Shown: positions 39,542 to 45,774 of the stretch, piece by piece
How the letters are laid out: every line of letters starts with the position of its first letter
Position numbering within the stretch: the first letter of the stretch is position 1
Origin: Flavobacteriales bacterium
GTDB lineage: Bacteria; Bacteroidota; Bacteroidia; NS11-12g; UBA955
Assembly: GCA_024643755.1 (NCBI GenBank)
Contig: JAHEMG010000011.1
Span: 1 to 45,774 of the forward strand
Length of the DNA stretch: 45,774 nucleotides
Reading direction: 5' to 3'
Position numbers and translations under genes: made by a program
The notes under the pieces: model-generated
What the model saw: only the letters and a program-made list of their open reading frames with translations
What the model was told of the DNA's origin: nothing
Database searches by the model: none

Positions 39542-42160
39542 ATGAAATCACGCTTACTACTAGGAATTGTCCTCATTTTTTCGTATATTCAGTTGGGTGC
39601 CCAAGCGGTAACCAAAGACACTACGGCGCCCAAAGACACCGAAAAAATTGGCGAGGTTACCATCAAACAAAACCGCCTCAAAGAGAAACTCAAAGAATCG
39701 CCCCTCACAGTGGAAAGCATGGGCGCGCAAAGTATCCGCGAAACCCCGGCCTCCGATTTTTACGAAGCCCTCGGCCACCTCAAAGGCGTGGATGTTACCA
39801 GCGCCAGCCTCGGATTCCGCATCGTGAATACCCGCGGATTTAATAGCACCAGTCCCGTGCGCACCCTGCAAGTGATTGACGGGGTCGACAACCAATCGCC
39901 CGGACTCAATTTTTCGTTGGGAAATTTCCTCGGTGCCAGCGAACTCGATGTCATCAACCAAGAAATTGTGGTGGGTGCCTCTAGCGCATATTACGGTCCC
40001 GGTGCCTTCAACGGCGTGATCTCCATGACCACCAAAGACCCCTTCAAATACCAAGGACTGCAAGTGAAGCAGAAAATCGCCGAACGCGGACTCACCGAAA
40101 CCGCCGTGCGATATGCCAAGGCCTTTGGCGGGAAACCCGGACAAGAAAAGTGGGCGATGAAAGCCAACCTGTTCTACATGCGGGCCTATGATTGGGAAGC
40201 CGATAACCTCGATCCCGTGAAATCGGGTGCCCCCCTAGACAGCGTAAACAACATCCTCAACCCCGGTAGATACGATGCTGTGAACCGCTATGGCGACGAA
40301 ATTCTCCGTCCCGGCGAAAACGATGCCACCGCCCGCACCCAAAAGTGGGACTATCCCGGTTTGATGCGATTCTATCGCCAAGGATACGAGGAAAAGGACA
40401 TCGTAGACTACAACACCTACAACTTCAAAACGTCGTTCATGACGGCCTACCGACCCAAGCCCACCGGGATGCGTCAGTTCGAATACCAAGTCAACTACGG
40501 CATGGGAACCACCGTGTATCAGGGCGATAACCGATACAGTCTGCGCGACATCAAATTTTTGCAAAATCGCTTCGAGTACAAAGATAAAAACGGCTTCTTG
40601 CGTGTGTATGCCACCCATGAAGATGCGGGCAAAACCTACGACGCGGTATTCACTGCGTTGCTGATGCAAAACGCCGCCAAGCGCGATGATTTGTGGAGCG
40701 GCGACTACTATGCCCTCTGGCGGAATCGCTTCGTGCCCAAAATGAAAAAACTGCCTGGCTATCCCAAAGACGATTGGTTCTCAAACCCCAACTGGTTCAA
40801 TGAATTGGATGCGTTGATGGCCCAAAACAGCGACTCTTTGATGCTCTGGCACCAACAATGCGCCGCACTGGCTGATCGCAAAAACAACTGGCAAGGATTG
40901 CCCCATTTCGAGCAACCCAATACCGTGCAGCGCTACGAACCCGGCACCGCCCGCTTCGATAGTTTGAAAAATGCCATCACCACCCGCCGCAGCTTCGGTG
41001 AAGGGGGTAGTGGATTCTACGACAAAAGTGCCCTCTACCACATCCAAGGAGAGCGCAAATTCAAATTGGCCGATAAAACCAACTTTGTCACCGGATTTTC
41101 TGGCCGATTGTACACCCCCAACTCCATGGGAACCATTTTCTCTGACACCAACGGTCGGGTAATCCGCAACAGCGAATTTGGCGTGTATGGCGGTATCGAA
41201 CAACGTTCCAAAAACAACAAATTGAAGATCAACGCCACGGCGCGGGTAGATAAAAATATCAACTTCCCCTTCATTTTCTCGCCCGCAGCATCCTTGGTTT
41301 ACACGCCCGACAAGATCACCTACTACCGCGTGAGTCTCTCCGCTGGGGTGCGCAACCCAACACTGGCCGATCAATACCTTTATTACAATGTGGGTAGGGC
41401 CATTCTGCTGGGAAATATCACCGGTTACGACAGCATGGTCACCATCCCCTCTCTGTACGATGCGTTAAGTGGCCTAACCACCGACCTCAAAAAATTGCAG
41501 TGGTTTAGCGTGGATCCGGTGCGACCAGAAAAAGTGAAAAGCGTAGAAGTGGGTTATAAATCATTCCTGGCCTCCAACAAGTTAAACATCGATGCCAGTG
41601 CCTACTTCAGCTACTACGAGGACTTCATCGGATACAAAATTGGTATCGACCCTACCATCGATTATACCATCAATTATATTTCTGGCGGACAGGTATACCG
41701 GATTGCAACCAACGCCGAAAGCACCGTAACCACCATGGGCGTGAGCATCGGAACCAACTATTTCTTTGCCAAAAACTACACGGCAGGCGTGAATTACTCC
41801 TTCAACCAATTGAACAAAACCAACACCCTCGACCCCATTATCCCCGCATTCAATACCCCCAAACACAAATTTAACGTGTCATTGGGCGGACAAAACCTAT
41901 CAATCAAGAAAATCAACAACCTCGGATTCAGCATCAATTACAAATGGATCCAAGGGTTTCGATTCGAGGGCAGTCCGCAGTTTACGGGCGATGTACCTAC
42001 CTATTATATGTTGGATGTGATGTTCTCGAAAGTGGTTCCCAAATACAAGGCGATGATCAAAATGGGCGCGAGCAATCTCACCAACAACAAGGTGATGCAA
42101 GTGTATGGCGGACCCAGAATTGGTAGAATGGCCTATTTCTCTGTGTACTTTGACTTGTAA
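39542..42160 (+). CDS. TonB-dependent outer-membrane receptor
   Basis: An 872-residue receptor with signal peptide (MKSRLLLGIVLIFSYIQLGAQ). There is no carboxypeptidase-like N-terminal domain. The plug domain starts directly (GEVTIKQNRLKEKLKESP, IRETPASDFYEALGHLKGVDV, NTRGFNS, LQVIDGVDNQSPG, VVGASSAYYGPGAFNGVISM) and a 22-strand-type barrel follows, ending in an aromatic residue pair typical of outer-membrane insertion (YFSVYFDL). No SusD partner is next to it, so it is not a standard glycan-uptake pair and may import a siderophore, vitamin or peptide. ATG at 39542 is chosen from the signal peptide. The T9SS-exported hydrolase-like gene follows 59 bp downstream. Confidence 0.93.
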   Translation: MKSRLLLGIVLIFSYIQLGAQAVTKDTTAPKDTEKIGEVTIKQNRLKEKLKESPLTVESMGAQSIRETPASDFYEALGHLKGVDVTSASLGFRIVNTRGFNSTSPVRTLQVIDGVDNQSPGLNFSLGNFLGASELDVINQEIVVGASSAYYGPGAFNGVISMTTKDPFKYQGLQVKQKIAERGLTETAVRYAKAFGGKPGQEKWAMKANLFYMRAYDWEADNLDPVKSGAPLDSVNNILNPGRYDAVNRYGDEILRPGENDATARTQKWDYPGLMRFYRQGYEEKDIVDYNTYNFKTSFMTAYRPKPTGMRQFEYQVNYGMGTTVYQGDNRYSLRDIKFLQNRFEYKDKNGFLRVYATHEDAGKTYDAVFTALLMQNAAKRDDLWSGDYYALWRNRFVPKMKKLPGYPKDDWFSNPNWFNELDALMAQNSDSLMLWHQQCAALADRKNNWQGLPHFEQPNTVQRYEPGTARFDSLKNAITTRRSFGEGGSGFYDKSALYHIQGERKFKLADKTNFVTGFSGRLYTPNSMGTIFSDTNGRVIRNSEFGVYGGIEQRSKNNKLKINATARVDKNINFPFIFSPAASLVYTPDKITYYRVSLSAGVRNPTLADQYLYYNVGRAILLGNITGYDSMVTIPSLYDALSGLTTDLKKLQWFSVDPVRPEKVKSVEVGYKSFLASNKLNIDASAYFSYYEDFIGYKIGIDPTIDYTINYISGGQVYRIATNAESTVTTMGVSIGTNYFFAKNYTAGVNYSFNQLNKTNTLDPIIPAFNTPKHKFNVSLGGQNLSIKKINNLGFSINYKWIQGFRFEGSPQFTGDVPTYYMLDVMFSKVVPKYKAMIKMGASNLTNNKVMQVYGGPRIGRMAYFSVYFDL

Positions 42161-42171
42161 TTGAATGAATA

Positions 42172-42199
42172 TAAGTTTGATTTGAATTCCTTAAGTTTG
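42172..42199 (+). promoter_or_regulatory. Tandem -7 boxes (TAAGTTTG twice) before the exported hydrolase-like gene
   Basis: TAAGTTTG occurs at 42172-42179 and again at 42192-42199, exactly 20 bp apart. Either or both could be the -7 box. The proximal one leaves a short A-rich leader of about 15 bases before the ATG at 42220, typical of efficiently translated Bacteroidota genes. Confidence 0.6.
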
Positions 42200-42219
42200 T
42201 AAAAACCAAAATAAACAAT

Positions 42220-43755
42220 ATGAAAAAAACACTACTCGCTACCTTGTCAGTTGTGTTGGCCTCAAGTGCTATCGCCCAGATTAAATATGTGGACGAAGTA
42301 TTGACTGCCGACAAGATCAAGGTTACAAAAAACGTAAGCTATGGTGACAACTACACTGTACTTACTGGTACTCCTACGTTGGCCAGCAAAGTGGCCATGG
42401 CTCCTGGCTATGGTTTCGTTGCGATGACTGCCGACATTTATGAGCCACAAGATGGTGCTAGCAACCGTCCGTTGATCATCTTCACTCACTCTGGTTCTTT
42501 CTTGCCTCGCTATTCTAACAATAGCCCCGTGGGTTACAAAGACGACAGTGCTACTGCTGCTTTCTGTATGTCATTGGCAAAGCGTGGTTACGTGGTAGCT
42601 TCTATGACTTACCGCATGGGTTGGAACCCAGCTGCTGCTACCGTAGATGCCCGTAAACAGGGTATCATCAATGCGGCGTACAAAGGGGTTCAAGATTTGG
42701 CTACTTGCGTACGTTTCATGAAAAAGAGCGTAAAAGAAGGTGGTAACCCTTACAACATCGACACAACCAAAATTGCTGTGGGTGGTAACGGTACCGGTGG
42801 ATACATCACCAGCGCCTATGCTTCTATCGACCGTCAGAGCGAAATCAAGAGCATCAAATTCCGCGACGCTTCTACCGGTAAAGTGATGGTGAACGATACC
42901 ATGTGGGGTGACCGTTTCGGTATCGGTGTTGACAATCCAGCCATGGGTATGTTCTGTAAGTCTAACCACGTAGGTTACACCTCTAATGCCCGCTTGGCGT
43001 TTGCCGTAGGTGGTGCCATTGGCGATTCTGCTTGGATGGAAGCGGGTGAAATTCCTTTGATTTGGAGTCACTCTGTGATGGATCCTTTCGCTCCTTACAC
43101 CACCGGTATGGTAAACGTACCTGGTACCTCTTTGCAGGTAGTTGAAGTAAGTGGTGGTTTCGATGCGATGGCTCGTTGTCAGCGTTTGGGTAACACCGCT
43201 CCTTACAAAGGAAAAGTAATGGACGTGTACACCACCGAAGCCAACAAATTGAACAAAGGCATCGACGGTTTGTTCCCAATCGCGGGCTTGGCTAACGCTT
43301 CAGGTCCTTACGAGTGGTACGATACTACTGCCATCAAATCTTTGCCTAGTCCTCCATACAATCCTCCTGTGATTTTGGCGGGTATCAAGGCGTCTAACCC
43401 TATGTGGAGCAAAACCAAAGCGATGAAGTATGTTGACTCAGTAATGGGTTACATGGCGCCTCGTATTGCGGTTACTTTGGGATTGGTTAGCTCTGTAGGT
43501 ATCGTTGAAAGCAACTTGGCTTCTAACGTAACCTTGGCACCAAACCCTGCCAAAAACCAATTGATCATCCACAACAACTGGGAAAACCGTGTGTTGACAG
43601 GTGCTACCTTGGTTGACTTGAACGGTCGCGTAGTTCGTGAATTCAACGTAAACGGTATCCACAACGTATATGAATTGAACGTGCCTGCAGGTATTTATGT
43701 AGTGCAAATGCAATTCAACGACGGTGTTGGAAGCAGCAAGTTGATGGTTGACTAA
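42220..43755 (+). CDS. T9SS-exported alpha/beta-hydrolase-fold protein lacking the nucleophile serine
   Basis: A 511-residue protein: signal peptide (MKKTLLATLSVVLASSAIA), an alpha/beta-hydrolase domain (about 60-420) and a T9SS type A sorting domain (about 432-511: NVTLAPNPAKNQLII, VDLNGRVVREFNVNG, ELNVPAGIYVVQM, KLMVD). The fold is seen from the oxyanion segment RPLIIFTHSGSF and the nucleophile elbow. At the elbow the usual GGxSxGG reads GGNGTGG (188-194), so Gly191 sits where Ser should be and no normal esterase activity is expected. Codon use differs sharply from neighbours, with GGT, GCT, TCT, CGT and ACC favoured, which is the pattern of very highly expressed genes. It has tandem promoters and the strongest terminator in the window. 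Confidence 0.85.
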   Translation: MKKTLLATLSVVLASSAIAQIKYVDEVLTADKIKVTKNVSYGDNYTVLTGTPTLASKVAMAPGYGFVAMTADIYEPQDGASNRPLIIFTHSGSFLPRYSNNSPVGYKDDSATAAFCMSLAKRGYVVASMTYRMGWNPAAATVDARKQGIINAAYKGVQDLATCVRFMKKSVKEGGNPYNIDTTKIAVGGNGTGGYITSAYASIDRQSEIKSIKFRDASTGKVMVNDTMWGDRFGIGVDNPAMGMFCKSNHVGYTSNARLAFAVGGAIGDSAWMEAGEIPLIWSHSVMDPFAPYTTGMVNVPGTSLQVVEVSGGFDAMARCQRLGNTAPYKGKVMDVYTTEANKLNKGIDGLFPIAGLANASGPYEWYDTTAIKSLPSPPYNPPVILAGIKASNPMWSKTKAMKYVDSVMGYMAPRIAVTLGLVSSVGIVESNLASNVTLAPNPAKNQLIIHNNWENRVLTGATLVDLNGRVVREFNVNGIHNVYELNVPAGIYVVQMQFNDGVGSSKLMVD

Positions 43756-43795
43756 GTCAACCACTTTACTACGTCGGTAAGAATTTCTTACGTCT

Positions 43796-43838
43796 AAAAA
43801 AAGAGGGGGGCGGCCAATGGCCGCCCCCCTCTTTTTTT
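43796..43838. terminator. Very strong terminator after the exported hydrolase-like gene
   Basis: Bases 43796-43815 and 43819-43838 are perfect inverted copies (20-bp stem) around a three-base loop AAT. The stem core is GGGGGGCGGCC/GGCCGCCCCCC, framed by a run of A on the left and T on the right. It is symmetric, so it would stop transcription from either side. Confidence 0.92.
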
Positions 43839-43939
43839 ACCATCGCCCAACAAAAAAGTTGCCCCCCTAAAACCTGTTCGTCGAATCGCAGCACCCTTTC
43901 CACCAAAATCTTCCTCGCCATTCGTATTATTGTACTTCC

Positions 43940-45217
43940 ATGCGCAATCTGCTCATCCTCTGCCTACTATCTACCCTCACCATGGGTTGCAACAACCTTT
44001 ACCGCAGCAATTATACCTCCGTAACCCTCTCCAAACCCGTTGCGGAATACCTCAATCAACAAACACTTACCGTTCACAACAACAAACCCAATCCCACCAT
44101 CCGCAAAGCACAAGTGCAACCACCCTTTGCCGATACCAACTACCGACTTCAATACCGCCGCCTCGCTGGCACAAACCTGATCGTAGAGGTCATTGATTCT
44201 CAAGGGAATAGACGCAATATCGCCATACCCCAAACAAAACTCAAGGGCTACCCAATTGCAACCACTACCACCACTGCACCTGTCGTCATCGCACAAATCC
44301 TGAAATATGAAGACCCTTACAGTTACTATAATTTCGGCAGTGAAATCGCCATTGGAGTAGGCGTTCTATCTGCCCTGAGCGATGCCCTCATAACACCGCT
44401 GGTGAGATTAACGGCGCGGAACCGACAGTTTGCTGTCCCCAAAGCCTTCGCCCTCACCAACCTCGATCAGGTGCAAACCTTGGATACCAGCAACCCACAA
44501 CTGTATACCATCGCCCAACCCATCAATCCCAACATTACGCCCTACCTCGACGCTGATTGGCAAAAACATACCCGTGTGTTCTTGGCTACCCACGCCGGTT
44601 ATGGCCTCGTGAACCAAGATGGGCATACCCACTACACAGAAAAACTCTCACCCAGCAACTGGTTCGCGGCTGAAATCAACCTGCAAAGCAGCAAAAATCT
44701 GAGATGGGGTGTGCGGTACGATTGGACAAAAACGCCCACCTTTTTTGCCAACGCAACCACCCTGCAAGTGGCCTATGTCAACAACCAACTCCCCAATGCC
44801 AACCTCCTTTGTGGCGTAGGTTTAGGGATTGGCCTCTTTGAACGCATCGCCAGCAGCAACTTTACAGAAACCAGCGATTTGCTGTACAATCGTAAACTGG
44901 GAAAAGACAGTTTGCGCATCATCGAAAATACCTTCGTCCCAAACCGACCCCGCTACTATATTCCGCTGTCGGCCTATATCCAATACGAAGCACTACTCAC
45001 CAACAACATACGCATCATCCTTGGTGTTCGCATGGCCTCTGTAAAATCTTTCACCACCTACAGTAGCCGTGAATTTCTGCAGACCTACGAAACCATCGCC
45101 CCGGGTATCACCGCCGAACGATTACAAACCATTAACTACCCAACCAACAATACTTACAACTCACAAAACATGTCGTTCCAAGGCCACATTGGCCTCAACT
45201 TCCTCATCAGCAAATAA
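43940..45217 (+). CDS. Lipoprotein of unknown function with a beta-rich C-terminal half
   Basis: A 425-residue predicted lipoprotein (MRNLLILCLLSTLTMGC, lipobox LTMGC with Cys17). The N-terminal part is rich in Thr, Asn and Gln, with a hydrophobic segment near residues 135-155 (IAIGVGVLSALSDALI). The C-terminal half alternates hydrophobic and polar residues with a barrel-like look (WFAAEINLQSSKNLRWGVRYDW, ANLLCGVGLGIGLFERI, LTNNIRIILGVRM, MSFQGHIGLNFLISK). I do not recognise a family. It resembles the many Bacteroidota envelope proteins annotated as hypothetical. A near-match -7 element (TATTATTG) lies 7 bp before the ATG. The small lipoprotein gene follows directly, starting just after this stop. 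Confidence 0.75.
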   Translation: MRNLLILCLLSTLTMGCNNLYRSNYTSVTLSKPVAEYLNQQTLTVHNNKPNPTIRKAQVQPPFADTNYRLQYRRLAGTNLIVEVIDSQGNRRNIAIPQTKLKGYPIATTTTTAPVVIAQILKYEDPYSYYNFGSEIAIGVGVLSALSDALITPLVRLTARNRQFAVPKAFALTNLDQVQTLDTSNPQLYTIAQPINPNITPYLDADWQKHTRVFLATHAGYGLVNQDGHTHYTEKLSPSNWFAAEINLQSSKNLRWGVRYDWTKTPTFFANATTLQVAYVNNQLPNANLLCGVGLGIGLFERIASSNFTETSDLLYNRKLGKDSLRIIENTFVPNRPRYYIPLSAYIQYEALLTNNIRIILGVRMASVKSFTTYSSREFLQTYETIAPGITAERLQTINYPTNNTYNSQNMSFQGHIGLNFLISK

Positions 45218-45218
45218 C

Positions 45219-45620
45219 ATGAAATCTCTGCTCAAAATCGCCCTGTCCGCCCTTTTGGCTCTTACTGTAAGTTCTTGTGATCCTTGGTATTACGAAAACC
45301 CTACATTCAGCATTCTCCAAATTTTGCAGAACAACCAGCCCAATACGGTATACAACCAAGCTTGCGTTACCTATGGCGGCTATACTTCCAACGGCATGTA
45401 CGAGTACGATACCCTGTATTTTCAACGTACCATTTTACCGGGCGATACGGCCCAAATTGTGCTGGAAAATGTACTGGCATCCAGGTTCTACTATGTGGAT
45501 ACGGTGAACATCGACCTTCAACTCAGCGATTCGCAGCAATGGCAACAGCAATTTCCCCGAAGGTTTATCCGCAGCAATAGCCAAACAAAAAACAGTTTTG
45601 TAGAAACGATTCGTTTCTAA
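45219..45620 (+). CDS. Small lipoprotein of unknown function
   Basis: A 133-residue predicted lipoprotein, MKSLLKIALSALLALTVSSC with Cys20 in the lipobox. The mature part is Tyr/Gln-rich (DPWYYENPTFSILQILQNNQPN; YTSNGMYEYDTLYF) and probably a small beta sandwich. The ATG at 45219 immediately follows the stop of the previous lipoprotein gene, so the two are co-transcribed and may work together. A longer frame from 45069 overlaps the previous gene out of phase and is rejected. No family recognised. Confidence 0.75.
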   Translation: MKSLLKIALSALLALTVSSCDPWYYENPTFSILQILQNNQPNTVYNQACVTYGGYTSNGMYEYDTLYFQRTILPGDTAQIVLENVLASRFYYVDTVNIDLQLSDSQQWQQQFPRRFIRSNSQTKNSFVETIRF

Positions 45621-45669
45621 ATCCGCTGCGGCATCAACGCGGCCGATGCTACTTTCCCTCGGAATTCAG

Positions 45670-45677
45670 TAAATTTG
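45670..45677 (+). promoter_or_regulatory. -7 promoter box (TAAATTTG) of ileS
   Basis: Exact TAnnTTTG, 22 bases before the ATG at 45700. No T-box or other leader structure is visible in the 79-bp gap. Confidence 0.6.
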
Positions 45678-45699
45678 TATTTTTACTGATTACCCACGA

Positions 45700-45774
45700 A
45701 TGTATCCTACACTCAAACAATTGAATTGGCCGCAAATTGAGGCGGAAATCCTTGCTTTTTGGGAGCAAGAATCG
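45700..45774 (+). CDS. ileS: N-terminus of isoleucyl-tRNA synthetase (cut by the window edge)
   Basis: Only 25 residues are inside the window. They read MYPTLKQLNWPQIEAEILAFWEQES, quoted here as MYPTLKQLNWPQ then IEAEILAFWEQES. This matches the Bacteroidota IleRS start pattern (Y-K-x-L-x-L-P-x-I-x-x-E-I-L-x-F-W), where the enzyme begins a few residues before the catalytic domain. It would charge tRNA-Ile. A promoter box lies 22 bp upstream. Identification rests on this short segment, so valyl- or leucyl-type enzymes are not strictly excluded, but their N-termini look different. Confidence 0.75.
   Translation, partial: MYPTLKQLNWPQIEAEILAFWEQES

Noticed and set aside
1-45774. CRISPR arrays, insertion sequences, tandem repeats, rRNA and tRNA genes
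   Set aside because: Read through both strands by eye; no regularly spaced repeats, transposase motifs or RNA gene cores were found.

Overview
The window reads as chromosomal DNA of a member of the Bacteroidota, probably aquatic. The taxon cannot be fixed further from what is here. Four things support this. At least 13 genes are preceded by an exact TAnnTTTG element, the -7 box of the Bacteroidota primary sigma factor, and Shine-Dalgarno sites are largely absent. Two secreted proteins end in type IX secretion (T9SS) type A sorting domains. The typical Bacteroidota families are present (TonB-dependent receptor, DUF2723 GT-C-like membrane protein, fused 2-oxoacid dehydrogenase E1, RibBA fusion). 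A light-driven proton-pump rhodopsin is also encoded. Genes are densely packed and no gap exceeds 300 bp. I saw no rRNA, tRNA, CRISPR array, insertion sequence or prophage.

Layout. 1-4.1 kb: the end of a TPR-like protein, a YbjN-like protein, then a surface GH13 alpha-amylase lipoprotein with an SLC45/maltose-type MFS transporter (starch/maltodextrin use). 4.1-7.5 kb: a secreted TPR protein coupled to an APC amino-acid permease, divergent from a very recognisable ACMSD (kynurenine pathway). 7.6-9.6 kb: an AT-rich accessory patch with a stand-alone AAA+ ATPase, then recX overlapping a toxin-less DUF6364 antitoxin-like gene. 9.8-12.5 kb: htpG converging on the rhodopsin gene across a strong bidirectional terminator. 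12.7-17.4 kb: a 1.1 kaa Asp-box (BNR/sortilin-type) secreted protein divergent from a membrane metallophosphoesterase. 17.4-22.7 kb: a leftward cluster folA-nadK-T9SS-exported EEP nuclease-GH13. 22.8-25.1 kb: der-rlmN. 25.1-28.6 kb: a nucleotide-sugar operon (WbpE-like aminotransferase, UDP-glucose dehydrogenase, UDP-glucuronate decarboxylase). 28.6-34.2 kb: rlmB, DUF2723 protein and gltX. 34.2-39.4 kb: yqeY, ribBA-flavin reductase, a Gre-type factor and a fused E1. 39.5-45.8 kb: a TonB receptor, an apparently very highly expressed T9SS-exported alpha/beta-hydrolase lacking its nucleophile, two lipoproteins, and the start of ileS.

How it fits together. The gene content suggests a heterotrophic polysaccharide and peptide degrader that supplements its energy with light. 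The two most distinctive points are (i) a DTE-type green-tuned proton pump with a glycine at the helix-E position that opens the retinal pocket to a carotenoid antenna, and (ii) a recurrent architecture in which the -7 promoter box ends only 4-10 bp before the ATG, predicting leaderless or nearly leaderless mRNAs for many housekeeping genes. All gene calls rest on reading motifs by eye; no database search was run.
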